Shown here: piece by piece, positions 35,431 to 48,500 of the stretch
Layout: every line of letters starts with the position of its first letter
Position numbering within the stretch: position 1 is the stretch's first letter
From: Molanna angustata
Lineage: Eukaryota > Arthropoda > Insecta > Trichoptera > Molannidae
Direction of reading: 5' to 3'
Length of the DNA: 64,000 nucleotides
Assembly: GCA_963576475.1 (NCBI GenBank)
Contig: OY754964.1
Coordinates: forward strand, 6,562,149 to 6,626,148
Program-made: the position numbers and the translations under genes
The notes under the pieces: model-generated
The model's database searches: none
Told to the model about the DNA's origin: nothing
The model's input: only the letters and a program-made list of their open reading frames with translations

Positions 35431-35734
35431 TCGCCAACGAAAGTTATTCTTAGATACTGCACAGAAGTTCTGGGTTTACTCTTGCTATGCCTCACGTACC
35501 CAGCGCATTTGTCAATCTTGTCATGACCTACGCAGTGCCTATGCTTTGACTCCTTACTAGTCCTCAACTTCTACTGAATTTGCCTTTGACTAAAAATGCC
35601 CCTCTAGATCTCTTCAGCGTCTCCAGGTGGGCGGGATCACCCCCGTTTATCTTTTTATCAATATCCTATTTGATTTCTTAAGTTGGCTATTTTTTGACTA
35701 ACTTGTTTTTGAATAACTCTGTCTAAATATACCT

Positions 35735-36450
35735 ACATACATCGAATTATATTTCAATGAGAAATTCAAAAGTAGGCGGATATTAAGGTACTTAATTACA
35801 AAAGATAATTATAATTCTATTGTATTAAACAGATGAAGACACTTTGAATTAGTTGCCCACGCAAGTCTATTTTGAATACTAACTTAAATGTATCTCAATT
35901 AAGTTAGTACCTACTTGTATGTAAAAATGATGAGATATTTTTGCATATCTTGCATAGGTAATTATAATCTTAATCTGATATAATTATTTCTTTCGAGTAA
36001 AATAATGGATGGTATTAAAAAAAACATTTCTTTGTCTAGTTGCATATAACACATAATAATAATATTAAAATGAAAACGTTTATTTGAATCCAATATTGTT
36101 TTTTACAATAAGTACAAATTATATAACTGAACAATATTGGACAGCAAAAAGATCATGAGGTCAAAACTGTTGATGGCGATAGTGAAATAATTAAATATTT
36201 TAAAACAATTTGTTTTCAATACAAAACATGTATATCAGGATAAAATAGTGTGAAAGTCAGTCCGTTTTTCTTACCTGTTTTATGTAAACAGCTTGATGCT
36301 ATATATGGATGTATTTATGAAGAACAAGTATCAAACTATTGAGAGTCCTTGTAGATATTGTGTATACTGCCATACAAATTGTATGTCGTCACAAAATTAT
36401 ATTTTTACAAAAATGGTTGAAAATTTTTCAGATACAATGTTAATATGTGG
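35735..36450 (+). repeat. About 0.8-kb interspersed repeat, diverged copy 2
   Basis: Shares CGAATTATATTTCAATGAGAAATTC with 2778 and later segments (AAAGTCAGTCCGTTTTTCT; CATACAAATTGTATGTCGTC). It is interrupted by about 300 bp of other AT-rich DNA. Confidence 0.65.
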
Positions 36451-36796
36451 TTTTTTTTTTACTTAAAATTAAAAATATCTTCCATAATCCTTCATCCTTT
36501 CCTTATAGACGCTTTTCTATATCCATTACTCTTCCCTTCTCCCGCATATACTCACCATCATACTTAATAACTCAACTACTAAAATCTATATATTACATAA
36601 TGTAATAAAGTGAGACTTCATAATTGGCTTATTTTTTATATACATATTTATAATTAGTTCTCTCTGCCTACCCCGCAAGGGACATGGCGTGATGGTATGT
36701 ATGTATGTATGTATTTATCATTAAACATAAAATATTGTATAGCTGTTAAGTTTCCTAATAAATAAAAATAAAATTAAACCATGAAAAATTTAGACC

Positions 36797-36985
36797 TGGG
36801 GGGCAAGTATGGTCAACCGGTGGAATCAAAACCATCCATATTTACCCATATCATGGATATAATTATCTATAGGAGTTCTATAACATTTTAAGATATTATG
36901 GAATTCCATAAGATAATTATATCCATGATATGGGAAACCACGAGGGTTTTGATTTCGCCGGTTGTACCAGATTGCCCCCCTGCGC
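36797..36985. mobile_element. Palindromic MITE, GGGGGGCAA termini
   Basis: Left GGGGGGCAAGTATGGTCAAC and right inverse GGGGGGCAATCTGGTACAAC form terminal inverted repeats. CCCATATCATGGATATAATT is mirrored by AATTATATCCATGATATGGG nearer the centre. No clear target duplication. Confidence 0.8.
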
Positions 36986-37280
36986 ATACAAAATCACGCG
37001 GGTCTTGGCTAGAAACATTGTCGATCTGTTAAGAGAAATAAATTCTTTTGAACTTATCGACAGTTCGATTGGAGAAATCTAATAATTTGGTGACTATTCA
37101 AATTTGTGTCAAAAATTCACAAAAAAATGTCTTGTTGAAATTCGTAGAAATTTTATAATTTGACAAAACGGAGAAGTGAGGTGTTATATATTATGACAAT
37201 AATGTGTACCTTGAAATCATTCGTGATTTCTTCAAATATAACTTTTATGGACAGAAATTAATATTGATCGTCAATTTTCA

Positions 37281-37424
37281 TGGGACGATGGCAGTGCGGT
37301 TAGCGCATTGGGTTGGTAATCCAGTGGTCGCGAGTTCGAATCCTGCCTCGACCGATTTCGTTCACATTTAGCACAAGCATTTATGCTTATTTTAGGGAAC
37401 GTAGGAAGATGTATATGTCGTTGT
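37281..37424 (+). repeat. tRNA-derived SINE (family A)
   Basis: A-box-like CAGTGCGGTTAGCGCATTGG and B-box-like GCGAGTTCGAATCCTGCC sit at tRNA spacing. CCGATTTCGTTCACATTTAG, CACAAGCATTTATGC and a short tail follow. The 5' and 3' ends of the tRNA-like part do not pair as an acceptor stem, so this is a SINE head. A split copy lies at 24915-25447 (minus). Confidence 0.75.
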
Positions 37425-37895
37425 TTAAGAGGACATATAACGCTAAACTTAGTGACTGAAAACATGATATATTAAAACCGCCCAATGCACCATGAAGTTA
37501 CGTGTTAGTAAGGGTTACGTGTTGCGTTAAAAAAGGTTTATACGTGATTTAAATTATCGGAAACCCCAAATTTGTTGATTTTTTGCATTTTAAGAACAAA
37601 CCTTAGTTGAAATGAAAAACTTTATCGGTTATTCACTTTGATTTTATGCACTCTTTAAGCATATAAAATATTTATTTCTCTACGACACATGGTTATAGAG
37701 TAATTTAACAAAAATGCTGTAAAAAAGGATATTATTTATTTATGGGAATTTAGGCTGAATTTTAAAATTGTGTGACGAACATTCACTAGAGAAATGTTGA
37801 AAAGACTTATACTATTTTCTCTAGAAACACACTGTTTAACATATTTGAAGGATTTGATTTGAAATTGAGGTGTTTAGGTTTATATGCCCCCTTAA
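37425..37895 (+). mobile_element. TTAA-type (piggyBac-like) MITE
   Basis: TTAA (37425-37428), then GAGGACATATAACGCTAAAC, ending GTTTAGGTTTATATGCCCCC then TTAA (37892-37895). The ends are inverted repeats with TTAA duplication, as in piggyBac-related MITEs. Body similar to 18322-18785. Confidence 0.8.
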
Positions 37896-39260
37896 GAAGG
37901 ACATATTCATTTAAAAAAAAAAAATTGTCGTATGTTAATACACCCACCATTGTGCGCTATTTATAAACGCTTTAAAACATAATTAAAGGTTAAATTGTTC
38001 TAAATTTGTTCGTTTTTTGAAATTGTTCATTTGAAAAATTACCCGAACAAAAATACTGTGAATGTCAAACATATTTTTTTTGAAAAAATCTCGTTAAAAA
38101 TTGAGCGAAAATGAGAGTACAAATTGTCTCAGAAATAAAACAAATTCCGAGAAGTGATAATAATAAAATATTTTTGAAATATTCCAACTTATTGTCTTTC
38201 TTTGTTAAAACTCCACGGATCCTGGAATTCATTCCTTTTATCTTCAATCAGCCAATTTACACCGAGTTGAGGGAGTAATATTCGAATTGAACAGCTTCTT
38301 ATAAACAAGAGATCAGTTAGGAGAATGATAATATTTCGCAAATTTGTTTATACTTTTCATTTTTTATATCAAAGAAATCACCAACGAAATTGATTTCGTA
38401 ATACATGCTTTGTCAAATTTGTAAACAATGCGATATTTGGTATGTTATACCAACTCTTCCTTTTTCGCAAAAAAATCCTGATTGTTTTATAAATTTAGTG
38501 CTGTCTTTATTTCGACTGAATAAACATATAACTGGCGGATCACATCTATGGTATGACAGTTCAGTATTCCCAAGAGATACAATTTCTGATTATTTGAGCA
38601 ATTAACAAATAAAAATGACAATATACCTACATACACAATATGTATATGCATATCATGATGACTCCAATTCCATTTTTTAATCTGTGTACAATAAGTTTAT
38701 ATATTAGATACTTTTTAAAAATGCAAATGGTTACAACCTATTTGCATTTTATTATGAAATATTATAAATAGAAAAAAAAAATTCAATTTCAATTTAATTG
38801 TATTATCATATTGAATTATGCATAGAGTTTTCACTGGTCCACTAATAAAGCAAAGCGACTGTATAATTCTTTATCAACCAATAAATTAATGAACAGATTT
38901 TATAGACAATGCTTTCAAATTATTGACTCTCGTGATGTCTTTCAGATTAAATTTAATATTTTTAGTGACAATGTCTTGTGCGTAATTTGAAATGTTGTTA
39001 TAGCGAACTTACTATTGATATATTATATTAAATAGAGTATTGGTAATGTTTGTCACTTGAAATTAGCCCAAGTTGGAGGTATTATTAATAATAATATTAT
39101 TGTTATAGTCTGAACAGTCAAGACTAAGTTTCTCCAAGTTATATGTTCATCGGGATATTATTTATTTCGGGTCTACAGTCTACAGAGTCTGTGAATTTCT
39201 GAAACAATTTTAGTTATTAAGTTTACACCTTACATATGTATGTTCCGACATTACATTTTG
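37896..39260. other. Unassigned, possibly unique DNA
   Basis: Mostly AT-rich. A minus-strand frame at 38065-38247 has a hydrophobic stretch (NILLLSLLGICFI) and a plus-strand frame lies at 38405-38605. Neither has a recognised motif, splice context or repeat support. Confidence 0.35.
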
Positions 39261-39263
39261 TAG

Positions 39264-39635
39264 ATCGAATATTTTTTTAATTACATATACGCAAACATTG
39301 GATTATTTTCCCTCTCAGGAGTCATCAAATAAACTAATTTCTCGATAGATGGCGTTACAACAAAGGTTTCTTAGATACTTCATAGATGGCAATAGTATAA
39401 TTCCTTATTTTCAGGTGAATTGTTACACATTATTCAAATATAGTAGAACTTTCAAAAATTGCATTGAGAAGGGAACCAACTCAATAAGTAGGCTTAATTG
39501 GTGAACGTTGCGCAAGCGCATAAAGTGATCACGTAGAGCAGCCGATGACAGGTCGTGAGCCCTGTAAGTGCCTTGAGTTTCTGGTTCTTCTATAATATCC
39601 CAACTTCGTCTCTATTGAGTTGTTAAAAAGTTTGT
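39264..39635. repeat. Foldback-family repeat, old copy
   Basis: Starts CGAATATTTTTTTAATTACA, then TACGCAAACATTGG, and continues in reverse through GATGGCGTTACAACAAAGG, GGTGAACGTTGCGCAAGCGC and CTTCGTCTCTATTGAG. It has the same end-to-end layout as 59361-59908 but is much more diverged. Confidence 0.75.
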
Positions 39636-39699
39636 CAATAAAAATAACATTTTGTCGATTTTTTTTGAAATTTGACAACGTTGCGTGTAGTTTTTTGAA

Positions 39700-40060
39700 A
39701 AATTAACTATCTCAATATAGACGAACTTAGAATGCTATAGGAGAGCCGGGAAATCAAGGCACCGTCAGGGCATAAGTCCTGTCATAGGTTGGTTACGTGA
39801 TCACTTTAAGCATATGCGCAACGTTCACCATTATTGCCTTTCTATTGAGTTCTCTTATCTATCCATTTTTTTAAGTTTTATGTACCTATTATGTTAATCA
39901 TTAATATCTGTTTACTTGAGAATAAGCTGAAAAACACCATTGCCATCTATGGAAGTAACGAAGAAACTTTGTCTTAACGCCATCGATTGAGAAATTATTA
40001 TATTGGTTGTTTAGGGAACTTAATAATAGAAAGACATTATTGGTGAATGTTGTGCAGGCA
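39700..40060 (+). repeat. Foldback-family repeat, old body copy
   Basis: CTATCTCAATATAGACGAAC, GAGAGCCGGGAAATCAAGGC, CGTGATCACTTTAAGCATAT and CTTAACGCCATCGATTGAG mark a diverged forward copy of the body. Confidence 0.7.
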
Positions 40061-40389
40061 CTTAAAGTGATTAGATAAAGAGAAAGAAAAGAAAAGAGAA
40101 TTAAAAAAAAATAATACTGATCATAGCAATGAAGAAAAGAAGGAGGTAACGGAATGATATTGAAGTAATTCAGGAACTATATGACATATAAAGTTTTTTT
40201 AGTTTACCTTTAAATATTTGAACGGATTGAGATGACGTTACTTCATCACTTAGGCCATAACATATTATGCTATCATAAAATATTAGGTTGTATGTAGCGA
40301 TGAGTGAGTAGTCTTGGTCGTTAGTCTTGCAATCCATGGTCTTGGTCTTGCAATTTTTACAAAACATTTTACTATCACACTTGGATGAA

Positions 40390-40524
40390 GAGTACCAGGA
40401 AAACCCAAATTGCTTTGGATTGACTATGTCAGATCTGATATCTAATTTTCAAATGAGTTCCTGGAAAACAAAGGCTATGGAAAGGCAAGAATGGAAGAAA
40501 CTGCTTGCTTTTGATGATGGATAG
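40390..40524 (+). pseudogene. RTE-type LINE C-terminal relic, frameshifted
   Basis: Reads GKPKLLWIDYVRSDI in one frame, and after a shift MSSWKTKAMERQEWKKLLAF in the other, to TAG. This matches the PKLRW.D.V..D...W...A..R..W..L tail of RTE ORFs. Confidence 0.65.
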
Positions 40525-40564
40525 ATTTTATTGTGAAAAGTCAGCAATAACTATGTAAATATCT

Positions 40565-40705
40565 TGTATATTCGTAATCATTGGATTTTGTAGCCTGTCA
40601 GGAGAAATTTTTTTTTTCTTTTAAATATCCCAATAGACAAGATGCGGGAATACATATTAATAGGAGAAACGGAAAATCAGGCACCGTCAGGGCTAACGAT
40701 TAAAT
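40565..40705 (+). repeat. Foldback-family repeat, very diverged fragment
   Basis: TCATTGGATTTTGTAGCCTG, TATCCCAATAGACAAGATG and AATCAGGCACCGTCAGGGCT match the outer arm of the family. Confidence 0.6.
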
Positions 40706-40864
40706 TAGCGACATAGCATATTTATTAAATAGAATTTACAAAATTTATTTAATTTCTTCAGAATCAGAGATCGGATTACAAAGTAACACAACATGACATA
40801 TGAATAATAGAGAAAAAAGCAATTGAAAAAATTGGACATGGGATTGAGAAATAACAAGGAGAGG

Positions 40865-40930
40865 AATTCGGGATCAGGTGTTTAAGGATAAATATTCCTT
40901 CTTTAGTTTTTTCATGAAAATACCAATTCA
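40865..40930 (-). pseudogene. Jockey/CR1-like LINE 3'-most fragment
   Basis: ATAAATATTCCTTCTTTAGT followed by TTTTTCATGAAAATAC matches, on the minus strand, the FKKKTKEGIFI end and adjoining bases of the relic at 57420-57960. Confidence 0.5.
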
Positions 40931-41269
40931 TGCTGAGCCTTGAAGACCATCAAACATACACATCATTCTGGACACAATAACCAGTGTAGTATTTTTAGTA
41001 TTATCGGATAGAGTTGTTTTTGATTTTACTTTACTTTATATAATTATTAATTCTCATTTTGACAACCCTGATATTTTGCGCTTGATAATGTTTCATGTGC
41101 CAGTAAGATCTACTAAATTACCTACGATATTTTACTGTGATAATACTAGAACAAATGCACACATAAATTCCCTAGTACCCAGACCACATAGACTAGGTAT
41201 GCTCACATAGTGGACATTTTTAGCTCTGGTGTGTCACAGTATAATGCCGTGTTGCTTAGAGCCCTACAC

Positions 41270-41565
41270 CCCCGCCTTTATGTATACGTCATAATATTTC
41301 GTTAATAATTGAATTGTTTTATTCTTTCTAGTTAATAAATTATTACTTGTTTTTCTTTCGTATTTTTTATTCGTTTCTTATTTTTTCTTTTTGTATATTA
41401 TTTCATTTCTGCTCATTATTTGGTGAATCAATTATTATTGTTATTTTGTGTTTGTATATCATTGGCCCTTGTACTTAATTTATTTTTAAAAAAATATATT
41501 GTTATAACTACAGTATTTATTGTTTATTGTAAAAGGTTTCTAGGCAAATAAATAAATAAATAAAT
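41270..41565 (+). repeat. T-rich LINE-like 3' end with (AAAT)n tail
   Basis: Long T-rich stretch finishing CTAGGCAAATAAATAAATAA. Similar in texture to 22540-23000; no protein motif survives. Confidence 0.3.
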
Positions 41566-41605
41566 TAGTCTACTATGTAGTACGCATGATAGACTTGTTG
41601 GATAC

Positions 41606-41893
41606 ATGTCAAAATTTCACCATAGCTATGTAATGTATATTCTAACTTCTATATGTAACAGAATAGGTCTGTATAGATTAAAGCAATTTTGCAAGAGAGT
41701 CATCAGCAATGTCGTTATTCGTGCAGAACTCCATCTATACAGAGAACCTATCTCAATTCCACTTCATTTGATACACTTGCGACGTGATTTCTGCCGGTGT
41801 TTGTTGAAAACGAAGCCAAATCTGCTATCGTCGTACTTAAAGTGGTGTGATTTTGTATGTAACGTCGCTTCATCGGCATTGTGTGTGTTTTGA
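41606..41893 (+). other. Unrecognised 95-codon ORF
   Basis: An uninterrupted frame of 95 codons in locally GC-richer DNA. It is Cys- and Leu-rich (HLRRDFCRCLLKTKPNLLSS near the end) and has no signal peptide or motif I know. It has no paralogue in the window and no visible splice structure. It could be a transposon fragment, a gene remnant or chance. Confidence 0.25.
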
Positions 41894-42470
41894 ATATGGG
41901 ATAGGTGAAAGTGCTTTGATGGCTGAATGGTTGACCTCATCAGTCGATGGTAAACAGAGTATGAGGATGTAGGAGGTAGAGGAATATGCTGGTATTTTAG
42001 ATGTAGGTATGTTGTACATGTCTTAAGGTCATATTATTAGGATAAACGTTTTAAGGGCATTGAACTAGGGATGTTACGACTCCAGCTCCTAAAGGTTGGA
42101 ACTTCCGTTTGATTTCAAACCTCTGACTACGACTTCGGTTCCGATTATTTTAAATCGGAGATCATAACGAAGAACTAAACCTTAAATTGGCCATGAGGCG
42201 TACTTTAAATCACCCAGTAAGACTAAATTTAATTTTATTTATATTTTATACACATGCACGCCCTAAATGGGGTATTTACATATTGTTTGGTAGATATGTA
42301 GTGTTGGCACAACAAGAACAACAATAGGTTAGTGTACATAAAAAAAATTACACAAATACAAAAAGTAAATACAAAAGAATAGTAAAAAATACAATATTCA
42401 TTTGAAAAAGTGAATTGAGTTACAATGATAGAGAAATGAGCAAATAAATTGACACAACAAACGAGAGATT
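41894..42470. other. Unassigned DNA with a hAT-like end
   Basis: TAGGGATGTTACGACTCC at 42067 resembles a hAT terminal inverted repeat, but a matching opposite end is not visible. The rest is not recognised. Confidence 0.35.
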
Positions 42471-42539
42471 AAGAGAAAACAAGTGGGTTGTGGCCAACAC
42501 TAAACTCTCCACACCACAAATATTGACAATGAAATATTT

Positions 42540-45500
42540 TATTCATTCTAAATTTTACTACCAGGAATATAAATTTTCTAACGATAGTATATTTTCATGT
42601 TAAGATAGACAAACTATTAATGCCGTATAGTGAAGAATGCTTATGTTGTATGAAATATTTTAAAAAAAGCAGATAAATTTTGATTTAAAGAACGCGAGAG
42701 CATTTTCAAAATTTTGACACGTGATATCATATGAAGATTTTTTTGTTATTTATGGAAAGCTAATCAGTTCTATGTTCAAGCTCTTTACATTATAACATGA
42801 AATCAAATTACTGAACGTTTCCATACATAGAAATTTATCTAATTTCATTTTTATTCATACTAAATGTTACTATCAGGAATATAAATTTTCTTCCGATAGT
42901 ATATTTTTATGTTAAGATAGACAAACTATTAATGCAGTATAGTGAAGAATGCTTATGTTGTATGAAATATTTTTAAAAAAGCACATAAATTTTGTTTTAA
43001 AGAACGCAAGAGTATTTTCCAAATTTTGACAGGTGATATCATATGAAGAATTTTTTTGTTATTTATGGAAAGCTAATCAGTTCTATGTTCAAGCTCTTTA
43101 CATTATAACATGAAATCAAATTACTGAACTTTTCCATACATAGAAATTTATCTAATTACATTTTTATTCATACTAAATGTTACTACCAGGAATATAAATT
43201 TTCTTCCGATAGTATATTTTTATGTTAAGATAAACAAACTATTAATGCAGTATAGTGAAGAATGCTTATGTTGTATGAAATATTTTTAAAAAAGCACATA
43301 AATTTTGTTTTAAAGAACGCAAGAGTATTTTCCAAATTTTGACAGGTGATATCATATGAAGAATTTTTTTGTTATTTATGGAAAGCTAATCAGTTCTATG
43401 TTCAAGCTCTTTACATTATAACATGAAATCAAATTACTGAACTTTTCCATACATAGAAATTTATCTAATTACATTTTTATTCATACTAAATGTTACTACC
43501 AGGAATATAAATTTTCTTCCGATAGTATATTTTTATGTTAAGATAGACAAACTATTAATGCAGTATAGGGAAGAATGCTTATGTTGTATGAAATATTTTA
43601 AAAAAAGCAGATAAATTTTGTTCTAAAGAACGCGAGAGCATTTTCCAAATTTGGAGAGGTGATATCATATGAAGAATTTTTTTGTTATTTATGGAAAGCT
43701 AATCAGTTCTATGTTCAAGCTCTTTACATTATAACATGAAATCAAATTACTGAACTTTTCCATACATAGAAATTTATCTAATTACATTTTTATTCATACT
43801 AAATGTTACTATCAGGAATGTAAATTTTCTTCCGATAGTATATTTTTATGTTAAGATAAACAAACTATTAATGCAGTATAGTGAAGAATGCTTATGTTGT
43901 ATGAAATATTTTAAAAAAAGCAGATAAATTTTGTTCTAAAGAACGCGAGAGCATTTTCCAAATTTTGACAGGTGATATCATATGAAGATTTTTTTTGTTA
44001 TTTATGGAAAGCTAATCAGTTCTATGTTCAAGCTCTTTACATTATAACATGAAATCAAATTACTGAACTTTTCCATACATAGAAATTTATCTAATTACAT
44101 TTTTATTCATACTAAATGTTACTATCAGGAACGTAAATTTTCTTCCGATAGTATATTTTTATGTTAAGATAAACAAACTATTAATGCAGTATAGTGAAGA
44201 ATGCTTATGTTGTATGAAATATTTTAAAAAAAGCAGATAAATTTTGTTCTAAAGAACGCGAGAGCATTTTCCAAATTTTGACAGGTGATATCATATGAAG
44301 ATTTTTTTTGTTATTTATGGAAAGCTAATCAGTTCTATGTTCAAGCTCTTTACATTATAACAAGAAATCAAATTACTGAACTTTTCCATACATAGAAATT
44401 TATCTAATTACATTTTTATTCATACTAAATGTTACTATCAGGAATGTAAATTTTCTTCCGATAGTATATTTTTATGTTAAGATAAACAAACTATTAATGC
44501 AGTATAGTGAAGAATGCTTATGTTGTATGAAATATTTTAAAAAAAGCAGATAAATTTTGTTCTAAAGAACGCGAGAGCATTTTCCAAATTTTGACAGGTG
44601 ATATCATATGAAGATTTTTTTTGTTATTTATGGAAAGCTAATCAGTTCTATGTTCAAGCTCTTTACATTATAACATGAAATCAAATTACAGAACTTTTCC
44701 ATACATAGAAATTTATCTAATTACATTTTTATTCATACTAAATGTTACTATCAGGAATGTAAATTTTCTTCCGATAGTATATTTTTATGTTAAGATAAAC
44801 AAACTATTAATGCAGTATAGTGAAGAATGCTTATGTTGTATGAAATATTTTAAAAAAAGCAGATAAATTTTGTTCTAAAGAACGCGAGAGCATTTTCCAA
44901 ATTTTGACAGGTGATATCATATGAAGATTTTTTTTGTTGTTTATGGAAAGCTAATCAGTTCTATGTTCAAGCTTTTTACATTATAACATGAAATCAAATT
45001 ACTGAACTTTTCCATACATAGAAATTTATCTAATTACATTTTTATTCATACTAAATGTTACTATCAAGAATGTAAATTTTCTTCCGATAGTATATTTTTA
45101 TGTTAAGATAAACAAACTATTAATGCAGTATAGTGAAGAATGCTTATGTTGTATGAAATATTTTAAAAAAAGCAGATAAATTTTGTTCTAAAGAACGCGA
45201 GAGCATTTTCCAAATTTTGACAGGTGATATCATATGAAGATTTTTTTTGTTATTTATGGAAAGCTAATCAGTTCTATGTTCAAGCTCTTTACATTATAAC
45301 ATGATATCAAATTACTGAACTTTTCCATACATAGAAATTTATCTAATTACATTTTTATTCATACTAAATGTTACTATCAGGAATATAAATTTTCTTCCGA
45401 TAGTATATTTTTATGTTAAGATAGACAAACTATTAATGCAGTATAGGGAAAAATGCTTATGTTGTATGAAATATTTTAAAAAAAAGCAGATAAATTTTGT

Positions 45501-48500
45501 TCTAAAGAACGCGAGAGCATTTTCCAAATTTTGACAGGTGATATCATATGAAGATTTTTTTTGTTATTTATGGAAAGCTAATCAGTTCTATGTTCAAGCT
45601 CTTTACATTATAACATGAAATCAAATTACTGAACTTTTCCATACATAGAAATTTATCTAATTACATTTTTATTCATACTAAATGTTACTATCAGGAATGT
45701 AAATTTTCTTCCGATAGTATATTTTTATGTTAAGATAAACAAACTATTAATGCAGTATAGTGAAGAATGCTTATGTTGTATGAAATATTTTAAAAAAAGC
45801 AGATAAATTTTGTTCTAAAGAACGCGAGAGCATTTTCCAAATTTTGACAGGTGATATCATATGAAGATTTTTTTGTTATTTATGGAAAGCTAATCAGTTC
45901 TATGTTCAAGCTCTTTACATTATAACATGAAATCAAATTACTGAACTTTTCCATACATAGAAATTTATCTAATTACATTTTTATTCATACTAAATGTTAC
46001 TATCAGGAACGTAAATTTTCTTCCGATAGTATATTTTTATGTTAAGATAAACAAACTATTAATGCAGTATAGTGAAGAATGCTTATGTTGTATGAAATAT
46101 TTTAAAAAAAGCAGATAAATTTTGTTCTAAAGAACGCGAGAGCATTTTCCAAATTTTGACAGGTGATATCATATGAAGATTTTTTTTGTTATTTATGGAA
46201 AGCTAATCAGTTCTATGTTCAAGCTCTTTACATTATAACAAGAAATCAAATTACTGAACTTTTCCATACATAGAAATTTATCTAATTACATTTTTATTCA
46301 TACTAAATGTTACTATCAGGAATGTAAATTTTCTTCCGATAGTATATTTTTATGTTAAGATAAACAAACTATTAATGCAGTATAGTGAAGAATGCTTATG
46401 TTGTATGAAATATTTTAAAAAAAGCAGATAAATTTTGTTCTAAAGAACGCGAGAGCATTTTCCAAATTTTGACAGGTGATATCATATGAAGATTTTTTTT
46501 GTTATTTATGGAAAGCTAATCAGTTCTATGTTCAAGCTCTTTACATTATAACAAGAAATCAAATTACTGAACTTTTCCATACATAGAAATTTATCTAATT
46601 ACATTTTTATTCATACTAAATGTTACTATCAGGAATGTAAATTTTCTTCCGATAGTATATTTTTATGTTAAGATAAACAAACTATTAATGCAGTATAGTG
46701 AAGAATGCTTATGTTGTATGAAATATTTTAAAAAAAGCAGATAAATTTTGTTCTAAAGAACGCGAGAGCATTTTCCAAATTTTGACAGGTGATATCACAT
46801 GAAGATTTTTTTTGTTATTTATGGAAAGCTAATCAGTTCTATGTTCAAGCTCTTTACATTATAACATGAAATCAAATTACAGAACTTTTCCATACATAGA
46901 AATTTATCTAATTACATTTTTATTCATACTAAATGTTACTATCAGGAATGTAAATTTTCTTCCGATAGTATATTTTTATGTTAAGATAAACAAACTATTA
47001 ATGCAGTATAGTGAAGAATGCTTATGTTGTATGAAATATTTTAAAAAAAGCAGATAAATTTTGTTCTAAAGAACGCGAGAGCATTTTCCAAATTTTGACA
47101 GGTGATATCATATGAAGATTTTTTTTGTTGTTTATGGAAAGCTAATCAGTTCTATGTTCAAGCTTTTTACATTATAACATGAAATCAAATTACTGAACTT
47201 TTCCATACATAGAAATTTATCTAATTACATTTTTATTCATACTAAATGTTACTATAAAGAATGTAAATTTTCTTCCGATAGTATATTTTTATGTTAAGAT
47301 AAACAAACTATTAATGCAGTATAGTGAAGAATGCTTATGTTGTATGAAATATTTTAAAAAAAGCAGATAAATTTTGTTCTAAAGAACGCGAGAGCATTTT
47401 CCAAATTTTGACAGGTGATATCATATGAAGATTTTTTTTGTTATTTATGGAAAGCTAATCAGTTCTATGTTCAAGCTCTTTACATTATAACATGATATCA
47501 AATTACTGAACTTTTCCATACATAGAAATTTATCTAATTACATTTTTATTCATACTAAATGTTACTATCAGGAATATAAATTTTCTTCCGATAGTATATT
47601 TTTATGTTAAGATAGACAAACTATTAATGCAGTATAGGGAAAAATGCTTATGTTGTATGAAATATTTTAAAAAAAGCAGATAAATTTTGTTCTAAAGAAC
47701 GCGAGAGCATTTTCCAAATTTTGACAGGTGATATCATATGAAGATTTTTTTTGTTATTTATGGAAAGCTAATCAGTTCTATGTTCAAGCTCTTTACATTA
47801 TAACATGAAATCAAATTACTGAACTTTTCCATACATAGAAATTTATCTAACTACATTTTTATTCATACTAAATGTTACTATCAGGAATGTAAATTTTCTT
47901 CCGATAGTATATTTTTATGTTAAGATAAACAAACTATTAATGCAGTATAGTGAAGAATGCTTATGTTGTATGAAATATTTTAAAAAAAGCAGATAAATTT
48001 TGTTCTAAAGAACGCGAGAGCATTTTCCAAATTTTGACAGGTGATATCATATGAAGATTTTTTTTGTTATTTATGGAAAGCTAATCAGTTCTATGTTCAA
48101 GCTCTTTACATTATAACATGAAATCAAATTACTGAACTTTTCCATACATAGAAATTTATCTAATTACATTTTTATTCATACTAAATGTTACTATCAGGAA
48201 CGTAAATTTTCTTCCGATAGTATATTTTTATGTTAAGATAAACAAACTATTAATGCAGTATAGTGAAGAATGCTTATGTTGTATGAAATATTTTAAAAAA
48301 AGCAGATAAATTTTGTTCTAAAGAACGCGAGAGCATTTTCCAAATTTTGACAGGTGATATCATATGAAGATTTTTTTTGTTATTTATGGAAAGCTAATCA
48401 GTTCTATGTTCAAGCTCTTTACATTATAACAAGAAATCAAATTACTGAACTTTTCCATACATAGAAATTTATCTAATTACATTTTTATTCATACTAAATG

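Noticed and set aside
37281..37355. tRNA gene
   Set aside because: A and B boxes are present, but the 5' and 3' ends do not form an acceptor stem, and the sequence continues into a SINE body found elsewhere in the window.
38065..38247. Minus-strand ORF with a hydrophobic core as a third secreted-protein gene
   Set aside because: The hydrophobic run is internal, no splice donor follows in phase, and no downstream exon with the IKKL...LY motif exists in the window.
42067..42200. Complete hAT element starting TAGGGATGTTACG
   Set aside because: No matching inverted end or 8-bp duplication could be found.
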